A program made the translations under genes and the position numbers. A DNA stretch of 64,000 nt from Leptospira andrefontaineae (lineage in GTDB: Bacteria; Spirochaetota; Leptospiria; Leptospirales; Leptospiraceae): NCBI RefSeq assembly GCF_004770105.1, contig NZ_RQEY01000015.1, positions 135,315 to 199,314 of the forward strand, written 5' to 3'. Within the stretch, counting starts at the first letter, position 1. Every line of letters starts with the position of its first letter. Positions 26,928 to 35,110 of this stretch are shown here, in pieces. The notes beneath the pieces are model-generated. The model did not search any database. It was not told where the DNA came from and was given only the letters and a program-made list of their open reading frames with translations.

Positions 26928-27218
26928 ATGAACGGTCCGGGAGAATATTCGGAAGAGCCGCTTCTTTGGGTAAGCGAATCCGAGATCAAAAAACAAAGAC
27001 AGATCGCAAAAGAATTACGCAAAACTCCTTGGTGGAGAAAAAAGAAAGCGGATGGGATCTGTCATTACTGTGGGAAAAAATTTCCACCTGACGAACTCAC
27101 AATGGATCACCTGATCCCTTTGGCAAAGGGTGGGAAGTCTATCAAAGCAAATCTGGTTCCTGCTTGCAAAGACTGCAATAATTCAAAAAAGAATAAACTT
27201 CCTTTCGAAGAATTCTGA
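26928..27218 (+). CDS. HNH endonuclease-family protein
   Basis: A 96-aa protein built around one HNH (beta-beta-alpha metal) domain: CHYCGK, then TMDHLIPLAKGG with the DH pair, NLVPAC and CKDCNNSK. The four Cys form a structural zinc site and the His-Asn-His residues would bind a catalytic metal. Similar stand-alone proteins are common in bacterial chromosomes, often as unassigned nucleases. It starts 3 nt after manA on the same strand. There are no restriction, toxin or phage genes beside it, so its DNA target and role are unknown. Confidence 0.9.
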   Translation: MNGPGEYSEEPLLWVSESEIKKQRQIAKELRKTPWWRKKKADGICHYCGKKFPPDELTMDHLIPLAKGGKSIKANLVPACKDCNNSKKNKLPFEEF

Positions 27219-27227
27219 TCTTTTGTT

Positions 27228-27440
27228 TTACCAGCAATGTGCGTGGTATACTGCTTCTAACAAATATAGATCGCAGACATTCTGATTATTCTGATTTGTT
27301 AAACAACCAGCCTGTAATATCTCTGCAGTTTTTTTATCGCTTGGAGTCGACCTTCCACAATCCTGTTTTCCTCCGGAATTACAATTGGAGGATCCAAGCA
27401 GGAACAATAAGATAAAAATAAAGGATATTATAGTACGCAT
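27228..27440 (-). CDS. Small Cys-rich lipoprotein
   Basis: A 70-aa predicted lipoprotein. The ATG at 27440 gives the signal peptide MRTIISFIFILLFLLGSSNC, with the lipidated Cys at residue 20 in a spirochaete-like SSNC lipobox. The mature part contains four more cysteines (KQDCGRS, QAGCLT, NVCDLY, HAHCW), which suggests two disulphides in the periplasm. An upstream in-frame start would run into the hybrid-kinase gene and give no signal peptide, so it is rejected. It follows the hybrid kinase on the same strand with a 10-nt gap and could share its transcript. Confidence 0.75.
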   Translation of the reverse strand: MRTIISFIFILLFLLGSSNCNSGGKQDCGRSTPSDKKTAEILQAGCLTNQNNQNVCDLYLLEAVYHAHCW

Positions 27441-27450
27441 TTTGAATGAA

Positions 27451-29937
27451 TTAGTCCGCAGGTTTTGGTCTACTCTGCACATATCTTTCTAAGAATAAAA
27501 TCCAATCCCTTTTGAGAGAAGGTTTTTTGAGATAAGAATCAAATCCTGAACTTTTGAAAAATTCTTCCGAACCCGGTAAAGCATGAGCAGTCCAGGCCAC
27601 TATGTAAGGCGGATGAGCGAATGTTTCCTTAATCCTTTTGGAAACTTCCACACCGCTAATATCCGGAAGATCAATATCTAAGAGTATGATCTCGTAAGTT
27701 TCTCTGTCCAATTGATTGATTGCGTCTTTTCCCATCCCTAAAGAATGAACTTTCATCCCGAGTTTAGTGAGAATATCGAATGCAACTCTTCTGGAAAACT
27801 CTTGGTCTTCTACGAGTAAAATTTTGAGAGGAGGTAGAACAATAGGTGGAGCTGCCTCTTCTTCCAATTCTTGTTTTTCGGGTTCTTCCTGAGGGAAGGG
27901 GAGTAAGAATGAAAATTTGGATCCTTTTCCTGGAGAACTTGTGATCCGGATACTTCCCCCCATAAGTTCTACTAACTTTTTGGAGATAGTTAGGCCGAGT
28001 CCGCTTCCACCGAATTTTCTAGCAACAGAAGAGTCTGCTTGTACGAACGGTTCGAATAATACTGCGGCTTGTTCTTCTGCAATGCCTACTCCGTCGTCTT
28101 CTACCCAGAATTCTAGAACTCTTGAGAAAAGGTCTTCTCCATAAAAACGAACTCCAAGGCAAACCTTTCCGCCGGAGCCAGTGAATTTGATCGCGTTACT
28201 CAATAGGTTTAAGAGAACTTGTTGGATCCTTCCTTCATCTCCCAAGAAGATACCAGGATGATGTTCTGGATAAGAGATATCTACAAGGACCCTTTTTTCT
28301 TCCGCTCTGGCTTTTACTAATCTTGCAGCTCTTTGCAAAACCGCAAATGGATCGAAAGGTAGGATCTCCAAAACGAAACGATGATTTTCTATTTTAGAAA
28401 GATCTAATAATTGGTTCACTAAGTGCAGAAGATTCTCTCCGGATGCCTGTATGATCTCGGCATACTCTTTCTGCTCTTGGGTCAAAGGAGTTTCGGAAAG
28501 AAGGTTAGAAGTCCCCAAAAGTCCGTTTAAAGGAGTGCGGATCTCATGGCTCATGATCGCCAAGAAGTCATATCTGTATTTTGCTTCCCACTCCGCTTTT
28601 TCTTTTGCAGCGGTTAGTTGAACGGTTCTGGATTCTACTTTGTTTTCCAGTTCCGTTTTGAGTTCGTTCAAACTTTCGTTGGCAATTTGTAATCCCTTCT
28701 CCGCTTCCATAGAAGTCCTCAAAACCCTGGAAAAGGAGAATGAAAAACCTAAACTATGAAAGAATATGAACAAAAAGATAGCAGGAGCTAATATATAATG
28801 ATTATTTAATACATAGTTTGAGGATAGAATATCGTTTATGCCAGCAATGATTATAAAAGAGATCCCTACTAAGAAAAATCTGGAACCTGGTCTTGCATGA
28901 AAAACGGCTCTAACACAACCCAATAGTGTATATGCTCCGCCTATAAGGATCGTAAACTGGAAAGGAAAAAGTAATCTCGCATAATATTCTGCAGGCAATA
29001 CCAATGTAGGAATTGTGAAGAATAACATTGTAATTAGCGAGATCCTTTCCGTTTTCGGATGAAAATCCTCTTTAAATGCAGTGGCGGAATAGGACAAAAA
29101 TCCTGAACATAGAATATAAGTACTCAGATATTCCAGCCTATAACTGATCTCCCAAGGGACTTCAGGAAATACATAATTGAACAGTCTGTTCCCAGTTAGA
29201 AAAAATCTGAATACTGAAGCTAAGGAAAATAATGCGAAGTACAATTGGCTTTTTTCTTCTCTAGTTCTTATGAAAGCCATGATTTGGTAGATCGCAAGGA
29301 CCAAAACAGCAGCAGAGCTTGCAATATCTACAGCTTGACTTGCATGCAGCTTTTTTAATATAAGAGAAGGTATTCCGATCTCAGGAGTAAACCAAAGACC
29401 GCCGTTTATATGAGCGAAATTAGAGATCTCAAAATCCAATCTTTTTAGATTTTGGGGAAGAAGGACTATTGAAGTTTGAAGGAAGGGGACCGAGGTCTCC
29501 GGGGTCTTTCCTACCTTACCTATAGTTTCTAAAAGTTTTCCATCCGCATAAATAGAATACGATGTTCCTAGATCCGGAACTTTTAACATCAACTCGGGCG
29601 AATTTTCAGGAAGTTGTAAATGGAGTGAGTAAGTCCCGAAACCTTTTCCATTTGGGAATAGAAGTTTTCCGTCTTTTGTAAGTTCATTCCAAACCTGAGG
29701 AATGGGTGCGTAAATTGCCTCTTGGATTTGCCCTGGCTCAGGTTCTGATGCCAAAAATTTTCCAGGAACTAATTCCCAATCCCCTCTCAGAGAAAGAATG
29801 GTTTTACTCGGATCCCAAGTTTTTGCGTCTAGTTTACCTTCTCGAATTTCCCCCAAATCATAATCTGTCCTTCCGCAATTCCAAGAGAGTAGAAGGCAGA
29901 GAATAAAAATTGGGAAAATTACGCGATTCGAATGCAT
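27451..29937 (-). CDS. Hybrid sensor kinase, 7TMR-DISM type
   Basis: An 828-aa hybrid histidine kinase. The N-terminal region ends a signal-like segment with LLSWNCGRTD, a possible lipobox at Cys21; residues about 45-190 form an extracellular 7TMR-DISM2-like domain (SLRGDWELVPGK, GFGTYSLHLQL); seven membrane segments follow (about 205-395); then a coiled coil, HisKA with IMSHEIRTPLNG (phospho-acceptor His), HATPase (NLLSNAIKFT, DDGVGI, SGLGLTI) and a C-terminal receiver (LLVEDQEFS, LLDIDLPD, LKKPSL). It should sense an extracytoplasmic ligand, often a carbohydrate in this family, and pass phosphate through its own receiver. No cognate output regulator is adjacent. It is followed by the small lipoprotein gene. 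Confidence 0.94.
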   Translation of the reverse strand: MHSNRVIFPIFILCLLLSWNCGRTDYDLGEIREGKLDAKTWDPSKTILSLRGDWELVPGKFLASEPEPGQIQEAIYAPIPQVWNELTKDGKLLFPNGKGFGTYSLHLQLPENSPELMLKVPDLGTSYSIYADGKLLETIGKVGKTPETSVPFLQTSIVLLPQNLKRLDFEISNFAHINGGLWFTPEIGIPSLILKKLHASQAVDIASSAAVLVLAIYQIMAFIRTREEKSQLYFALFSLASVFRFFLTGNRLFNYVFPEVPWEISYRLEYLSTYILCSGFLSYSATAFKEDFHPKTERISLITMLFFTIPTLVLPAEYYARLLFPFQFTILIGGAYTLLGCVRAVFHARPGSRFFLVGISFIIIAGINDILSSNYVLNNHYILAPAIFLFIFFHSLGFSFSFSRVLRTSMEAEKGLQIANESLNELKTELENKVESRTVQLTAAKEKAEWEAKYRYDFLAIMSHEIRTPLNGLLGTSNLLSETPLTQEQKEYAEIIQASGENLLHLVNQLLDLSKIENHRFVLEILPFDPFAVLQRAARLVKARAEEKRVLVDISYPEHHPGIFLGDEGRIQQVLLNLLSNAIKFTGSGGKVCLGVRFYGEDLFSRVLEFWVEDDGVGIAEEQAAVLFEPFVQADSSVARKFGGSGLGLTISKKLVELMGGSIRITSSPGKGSKFSFLLPFPQEEPEKQELEEEAAPPIVLPPLKILLVEDQEFSRRVAFDILTKLGMKVHSLGMGKDAINQLDRETYEIILLDIDLPDISGVEVSKRIKETFAHPPYIVAWTAHALPGSEEFFKSSGFDSYLKKPSLKRDWILFLERYVQSRPKPAD

Positions 29938-30045
29938 AAATGACGGAATTTCATCCTATAAACGACGTATTTTCAGGTTTGTCCACCTTTTACGGCAAAG
30001 CGGAATCCTTTTTTGGGCCGATCTTTAGAGTGAGAAAGCGACCCT

Positions 30046-30384
30046 ATGTTGGAATCTTACGATAAGGAAACGGAATCAATAGAGCATGAGGAGCTAGGCG
30101 ATGAGCTTCTACATTTGCTGGATGAGGATGGAAATCCATATTCTTTCATCGTGGGAGAAGTTGTCGAGTTAGACGAGCACCAATATTTTTTACTCATTCC
30201 TTCCTCTGAAGACGAAACTGATTTTATTAATCTGGATGTAGGATTTTTAAAAGGAGAAGAAAGTTTCGGATACTTTGCAGTAAAAATAGAAGCCGACGAA
30301 TTCGGAGAAGATAGATTGGTAGAAGTCACGGACCCTAGAGAGTTAGAAGATTTATTGTACGAATTGAACTCTGACGTAGTCTAA
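30046..30384 (+). CDS. DUF1292-like small acidic protein
   Basis: A 112-aa very acidic protein resembling the DUF1292 family (YrzB-like), known mainly from Gram-positive bacteria and found as short acidic beta proteins of unknown role. The core pattern is present: HLLDEDGNPYSFIVGEVVELD, then EHQYFLLIP and DRLVEVTDPREL. In the quoted core the strands follow Asp/Glu-rich turns. There is no signal peptide or membrane segment. It is divergent from the hybrid kinase (109-nt spacer) and precedes the antiporter gene by 92 nt. No function can be assigned. Confidence 0.75.
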   Translation: MLESYDKETESIEHEELGDELLHLLDEDGNPYSFIVGEVVELDEHQYFLLIPSSEDETDFINLDVGFLKGEESFGYFAVKIEADEFGEDRLVEVTDPRELEDLLYELNSDVV

Positions 30385-30476
30385 AGGGTCCAACGACTTT
30401 GATTTTGTTTTGAAAATAGTTTTTTTCAGAGAAAAAAAGAAATCGCATAATTTTTAACGGATTAGAATCTATCATA

Positions 30477-31964
30477 GTGGAATTGAACGCTCTTAACTTC
30501 GAGTTTCAAATTTTAGCTCTCTCGAGTCTTATCATATTAAGCATAGGCTTATTACGCGTTTCCACAAAATTTGGCATCCCTTCTTTACTCATATTCTTAA
30601 CGATCGGAATGTTAGCAGGTTCCGACGGCATTCTAAAGATCTGGTTCAACGATGCTGATCTGACTCGTAAGGTTGGTTCCATTGCGTTAGCATTTATCTT
30701 GTTCTCCGGAGGTTTGGAAACCGATTGGACCAAGGTAAAACCCGTACTTGGGAAAGGTATTTCTTTAGGAACTTTAGGAGTACTTCTCACTTGTTTATTC
30801 GTAGCCTTATTTGCAATTTTTGTAATGGGTTTCGATCCTATTATCGGATTTCTTTTAGGTGCGATCGTATCTTCTACCGACGCTGCGGCGGTTTTTAATG
30901 TTCTCAGAACCAGCAATATAGGTATGAGAAAAGGACTTACTTCTCTTTTAGAATTGGAGTCCGGTAGTAACGATCCTTTAGCAGTATTATTGACCACCTC
31001 CGTTTTAGGATTTGTGGGAACTACTTCTCCTTCTTGGGACACCTTGGCATGGACCATCTTCCAACAATTTAGTTTAGGAATTATTTTAGGTCTGCTTTTA
31101 GGATATTGGATCTATAGAGGTATGAACAGGATCAAACTTGATTACGAAGGTTTGTATCCTGTATTACTTTCAGCTTCCGTTCTTTTCGTATATGCTGCCA
31201 CCGATTTGATCGGAGGAAACCCATTCTTAGCAGTATATATTTCAGGAATTATCATTGGGAACAGGTCTTTCGTTCATAAACGAAGTAATGTTCGTTTTAT
31301 GGATGGGATTGCATGGTTGATGCAGATCGTGATGTTCCTTACCTTAGGACTTCTGGTATTCCCTTCTAAAATTCCTTCAGTCGCAGCGTTAGGAATTGCA
31401 TTTTCGGTTTTCCTAACAGTCATTGCGAGACCTGCTGCAGTGTTTTTGGCTCTAACAGGATTCAATGTGGACTGGAGAGAAAAACTTTTGGTTTCCTGGG
31501 TGGGATTAAGAGGTGCGGCTCCGATCATTCTGGCAACATTCCCTTTTGCAAAACAACTTCCAGAGTCGGAGATGATCTTTCATATAGTCTTCTTTACTGT
31601 ATTAACATCATTATTATTGCAAGGTTCTACGATCCCATTTGCAGTTCGAATTTTAGGACTCGAAGCGGCTTTAGAACAAAGAGCTTCTTATCCATTCGAA
31701 TTCGAGAACAAGGACAAAAGTGATACTCAACTTCTGGAATATATTGTTCCGTATGGTTCAGCTTCCGTCGGTAAATTCGTTTACGAATTGGATTTTCCTG
31801 AAAACTCTTTGATCACATTGATCTATCGAGGAGATTCACATTTGGTTCCAACCGGAAAGACCAAGATGGAAGATGGGGACGTTCTTTTGGTTTTAACTCC
31901 GGAAGGTGCAGAAGATAAGATCCGTGAAATTCTTTCCAGAATGGGAGAGAGGAAGGAAGCTTAG
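30477..31964 (+). CDS. K+/H+ antiporter, NhaP2/CvrA type
   Basis: A 495-aa monovalent cation:proton antiporter of the CPA1 family. About 12 membrane segments fill residues 8-400, with the family motifs SSTDAAAVF and LESGSNDPLAV (the acidic ion-binding residues). The C-terminal cytoplasmic part (about 400-490) is a TrkA_C-like domain (FPENSLITLIYRG, MEDGDVLLVLTP) that is typical of NhaP2 and regulates it by ligands. Expected to export K+ for pH or osmotic balance. It starts with GTG at 30477; the ribosome binding site is weak. It is followed 12 nt later by the GT-C type gene. Confidence 0.9.
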   Translation: MELNALNFEFQILALSSLIILSIGLLRVSTKFGIPSLLIFLTIGMLAGSDGILKIWFNDADLTRKVGSIALAFILFSGGLETDWTKVKPVLGKGISLGTLGVLLTCLFVALFAIFVMGFDPIIGFLLGAIVSSTDAAAVFNVLRTSNIGMRKGLTSLLELESGSNDPLAVLLTTSVLGFVGTTSPSWDTLAWTIFQQFSLGIILGLLLGYWIYRGMNRIKLDYEGLYPVLLSASVLFVYAATDLIGGNPFLAVYISGIIIGNRSFVHKRSNVRFMDGIAWLMQIVMFLTLGLLVFPSKIPSVAALGIAFSVFLTVIARPAAVFLALTGFNVDWREKLLVSWVGLRGAAPIILATFPFAKQLPESEMIFHIVFFTVLTSLLLQGSTIPFAVRILGLEAALEQRASYPFEFENKDKSDTQLLEYIVPYGSASVGKFVYELDFPENSLITLIYRGDSHLVPTGKTKMEDGDVLLVLTPEGAEDKIREILSRMGERKEA

Positions 31965-31976
31965 CTTCTTGCCACG

Positions 31977-33602
31977 ATGGATCGTTTCGATTGGAAGAAG
32001 GTCCTTCGATCTAACTATTTCGAACTGATCTTAGTTCTTCTTATCTTTTCTTATATTTCTTACCAAAATGCATGGCTATGCGATGATTCGTTTATTAGCT
32101 TCAGAGTTTTAGATCATTTTGTAAATGGTTTCGGTTTACGTTGGAATATTGCAGAACGTGTGCAGGCATTTACAAATCCACTTTTGATCTTAGTGCTTTC
32201 TCCGTTTTATTATACGTATCAGAATATTGTGTTTTGGTCTTTTCTTAGTTCCTTTATTTGGGGAATCTCTGCACTTTACTTTTTAAGAAAAATCTCTGTT
32301 TCTAGGATTTCGTTCTGGTTGGGATTTGGATTTCTTTTGTCTTCCAAATCTTTCGTAGATTATTCCTATTCAGGCTTGGAGAATTCTCTAAATTATCTAT
32401 TCGAAGCAATTTTCTTTTATTTATATTTTAGGAAAGAAGAAGGTACTAATTCCAAATTACCGGGTCTTGTCCTTATTGCAAGTTTTGGCTTAGTTTCTAG
32501 GATCGATTTTGTTCTAATTTTTATAATTCCTCTTCTGGTTGTTTTTGTCGAAGATTGGAAGGGGAAAAGAATTAATATTTCTTTATATTCTAAAATTGCA
32601 TTATGTAGTCTGCCTGCAGTTTTTTGGTTTCTGTTCTCTGCTTTTTATTACGGTTCTCTTTTACCAAATACATATTATTCCAAAACGAATGTGGAAGATT
32701 CTTTTATTCAGATACTTTCACAAGGATTGCGATATTATATTTTTGAGCTGAAATGGGATTCTATCGTATTTGTATTTCTTCCGATTGTAGCGATTATCCG
32801 GACAGTTTTGCGGAAGGATTGGAATTCTATTTTAATATCTATTACATTTTCTTTCCCATATTTGCTGTATATTCTCCTTGTAGGCGGAGACTTTATGGCC
32901 GGAAGATTTTTTACTTATGTGATCTTTCTTTTCGGGATCGCGTTGGTTCGTTTGAAGAATATAGAGAAAAAAGAGATCTATATTTTGGGATCTGTTTTGT
33001 TTCTATATAATATCCTTCTGTTTTCCAGCCCGGTACATTCCGTTAAACAACAAGCGAAACGAAATCCTTGGGTTTTGGAAATTGGAGAAATTGCTGATGA
33101 GAAACTTTGGTATTATCCTGGAACCGGTCTTGCTTGGTTTAATAAGAAGGATTCCATACTTTCCAATTTAGCTAATAAAAGACCTTTTTTCCCTCCGACT
33201 GACCGAAAGATATTCATTAAATTTAGTACAGGTGTGATTGGGTATTTTCTACCTAATCAGCATATTATCGATATAATTGCGTTAGGAGATCCTCTTCTTT
33301 CTAGGATCAAAGGAAAGGGAAGGGTAGGTCATAAGATCAGACGTTTGCCTTTCGGATATTTTGAATCTGTGGAGTCCGGAGAAAACAAGATCCAAGATCC
33401 TAAATTAAAAGAATATTATAATTCTTTAAATTTGTTGACGCGAGGAGAATTGTTCGATGCAAGAAGATTGGGTATATTCTGGAAGTTTCAATTCGGCTCT
33501 CTTCGGAAATATAATGAACCCTATCTAATAGATGAGGCTCGTGAGAATAAAATGTGGGAAGAAGAGAATCGTAAGAGGAGAGAAGGGATTAATTCATTAT
33601 AG
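31977..33602 (+). CDS. Polytopic membrane protein, GT-C glycosyltransferase-like
   Basis: A 541-aa membrane protein with about 10 hydrophobic segments through residue 350 and a soluble C-terminal part. The N-terminal loop after the first membrane segment holds an Asp-Asp pair (WLCDDSFISFR) followed by NGFGLRWN and QAFTNPLL, the arrangement seen in GT-C enzymes such as mycobacterial AftB (DDAFISFR ... NG.GL.W ... TNPLW), which use polyprenyl-phosphate sugars on the outer face. A further family-like motif is YSGLENSL. Donor and acceptor are unknown; a cell-envelope polysaccharide is likely. The gene follows the antiporter by 12 nt. Confidence 0.78.
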   Translation: MDRFDWKKVLRSNYFELILVLLIFSYISYQNAWLCDDSFISFRVLDHFVNGFGLRWNIAERVQAFTNPLLILVLSPFYYTYQNIVFWSFLSSFIWGISALYFLRKISVSRISFWLGFGFLLSSKSFVDYSYSGLENSLNYLFEAIFFYLYFRKEEGTNSKLPGLVLIASFGLVSRIDFVLIFIIPLLVVFVEDWKGKRINISLYSKIALCSLPAVFWFLFSAFYYGSLLPNTYYSKTNVEDSFIQILSQGLRYYIFELKWDSIVFVFLPIVAIIRTVLRKDWNSILISITFSFPYLLYILLVGGDFMAGRFFTYVIFLFGIALVRLKNIEKKEIYILGSVLFLYNILLFSSPVHSVKQQAKRNPWVLEIGEIADEKLWYYPGTGLAWFNKKDSILSNLANKRPFFPPTDRKIFIKFSTGVIGYFLPNQHIIDIIALGDPLLSRIKGKGRVGHKIRRLPFGYFESVESGENKIQDPKLKEYYNSLNLLTRGELFDARRLGIFWKFQFGSLRKYNEPYLIDEARENKMWEEENRKRREGINSL

Positions 33603-33623
33603 ATCGATCATCTCGCTTTAAAA

Positions 33624-33639
33624 TGTAGGAGCTCCTACA
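33624..33639. repeat. 16-bp perfect palindrome TGTAGGAGCTCCTACA
   Basis: An uninterrupted palindrome downstream of the GT-C-like gene. It shares its arms with two other sites, at 33758-33773 and 55337-55352. It is flanked by AAA on the left and AAA on the right, like the second copy. It may be a repeated intergenic element, a terminator stem or an operator; sequence alone cannot tell. Confidence 0.75.
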
Positions 33640-33757
33640 AAATTACTGCCCAAAAATGTAATTGAAGAAATAAGAATTTTATGATATAGGGAGCGAGGCT
33701 TCTCCCACGGGCCCTCCACCACCACCCAACTCGGGCGGGGGCCGCTCTCCGCCTTTC
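33640..33757. repeat. GC-rich spacer between two palindromes
   Basis: No gene is visible here. From about 33690 the DNA turns GC-rich, with proline-like CCTCCACCACCACCCAA and GGGCGGGGGCCG runs that contrast with the surrounding sequence. It lies between the two TGTAGGA palindromes and reads like part of a dispersed intergenic repeat unit. Confidence 0.4.
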
Positions 33758-33773
33758 TGTAGGAGTTCCTACA
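33758..33773. repeat. 16-bp palindrome TGTAGGAGTTCCTACA at the motA-like stop
   Basis: Same arms as the copy at 33624, with a TT in the centre in place of CT, so it is palindromic apart from the central two bases. It overlaps the stop codon of the minus-strand MotA-like gene (33769-33771), so the end of that reading frame is built from repeat sequence. Confidence 0.75.
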
Positions 33774-34500
33774 AAAACGGCGCCATTCTCTCTACAAGGA
33801 TCCTTCTGTTGTCTCCTGTTTGTAGAGAAATAATTCCTCGAATGATTGCTTGTCTTCTTCTATCTCTGGAAAATGCCCAAGTCCTGAGTCTGTTTGCCAA
33901 TGGAAAATAAGCTAAGTTTGCAAATGCGATCCCGTAGAAAGTTGCGATAAATGCAGTAGCGATCCCTTCTCCCAGAGCTCTTGTTCCTGCTCCTAAGTTT
34001 TCTAATACGCTCACAAGCCCCATCACAGTTCCGATGATCCCGATCGTAGGAGAAAATCCACCTGCAGTTTCTAAAATTTTTGCAGAGCGAGTTTCTTTGT
34101 TCTCAAGGCCTTCTGCTGCTTCGAATAAAATTTCTTCTACTGCTCTCGGATCTGTTCCATCCACAATCAGTTGGATCCCTTTTCTCAAGAATGCGTCAGG
34201 CACTCCTGCGAGTTGGTCTTCCAATGATAATAGCCCGTTCTTTCTGGCCTTCTCCGCGAAGTCTAAGAATACATCCGAGAGAGAAAATTCTCTTTTAGGA
34301 AAAAGGGATTCTCTTAAGTGAATAATCAGGTTTGCGAATTCTTCAGGAGTGTAGCTTGCGAATGTTGCACCCGCAGTTCCCCCCAGGATCAATACGAGTG
34401 CGGATAGTTTGAGAAAGGAAAGAAAATGCGCTTCTTCCAATAAGATCGCTAATAGTACGGAAGCAAATGCGGCAATTAAACCTAAGATGGCCGAACGCAT
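33769..34500 (-). CDS. MotA-like stator / TolQ-ExbB family proton channel protein, orphan
   Basis: A 243-aa inner-membrane protein of the MotA/TolQ/ExbB superfamily. It matches MotA/PomA best: paired N-terminal membrane segments ending in [16 protein letters not shown], a cytoplasmic middle region with conserved charges, and two C-terminal segments ([17 protein letters not shown] and the following [19 protein letters not shown]). MotA with MotB forms the proton-driven stator of the flagellar motor. No motB or exbD/tolR partner is in the window; the place where motB would follow is taken by a GC-rich repeat. It could assemble with a MotB encoded elsewhere, or serve an ExbB-like role. Confidence 0.87.
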   Translation of the reverse strand: MRSAILGLIAAFASVLLAILLEEAHFLSFLKLSALVLILGGTAGATFASYTPEEFANLIIHLRESLFPKREFSLSDVFLDFAEKARKNGLLSLEDQLAGVPDAFLRKGIQLIVDGTDPRAVEEILFEAAEGLENKETRSAKILETAGGFSPTIGIIGTVMGLVSVLENLGAGTRALGEGIATAFIATFYGIAFANLAYFPLANRLRTWAFSRDRRRQAIIRGIISLQTGDNRRILVERMAPFL

Positions 34501-35110
34501 GGGAGCAAATTAGGTAGATTATGTCTTTGAGACAAGTCTTTTCACGATAAGTAATGGAAGTTTGGCCGCCTCGCCTAGCGGCGACCGGGCTCTCCGCTTC
34601 GGTCGCTTCGCGACGCCCGCGTCGATCCCTGGCGGGGTAAATCCTTAGCGGTCTTTGCGCCTTTGCGTGATCCCAGATCCGCCGAATTTTGTATCTCACG
34701 CCAAGTCGCGAAGGGGAGAAGATTTTGGATTTAGAAGCTTATAAACTCAGTGAACTTTGCGTTCTCCGTGCAAAACGATAGCGGGGGTAGAAATTTCGAT
34801 TTGCCCTCGATAAACGCCTCCGGCTATCTCGGGCTCGCTCACTTCCTATGGGGTGTTCGCGACCCCCTGCAAAAAAATAAGGGACGGTTTCGTCCATCCC
34901 CTCTACAAGAAAGTGAAAATTCGCAGTGGATTGGCTTTAACCAGGGAGGTTAAAGGTCCATCCGATTTAGAATATCGGATTTCAAAGTTCTGACCTTAGG
35001 GTAGGAGGCCATTTTTTCGGGTAGGGGAGTAATTTAATTTAGGAGCGAAAAATATGGCTTTTAATGTTGCGCTGCAAAATCCATTGACTTTTTAGGTATT
35101 TCCAAAACTT
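34501..35110. repeat. Gene-free GC-rich repeat region
   Basis: About 600 bases without a supportable gene. Between 34561 and 34640 the DNA is very GC-rich and full of competing inverted repeats, such as GCGACCG (34581-34587) with CGGTCGC (34600-34606), and GTCGC (34602-34606) with GCGAC (34610-34614). At 34644-34714 a CTTTGCGCCTTTGCGTGA unit is followed by a near-inverted copy. At 34796-34875 another GC-rich stretch occurs. The final part (34935-35110) is AT-rich and should hold the promoter of the glycosyltransferase. The composition is unlike the coding DNA around it and looks like clustered dispersed repeats. Confidence 0.6.

Noticed and set aside
27441..27482. N-terminal extension of the small lipoprotein gene
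   Set aside because: It would overlap the hybrid kinase and hide the lipoprotein signal; the ATG at 27440 gives a proper signal peptide.
34343..34699. Minus-strand frame of 118 codons in the repeat region
   Set aside because: It runs from the motA-like gene into the GC-rich repeat, has an Arg-rich low-quality translation and no family match.
34750..34953. Plus-strand frame of 67 codons in the repeat region
   Set aside because: Translation is repeat DNA without a Shine-Dalgarno or recognisable motif.
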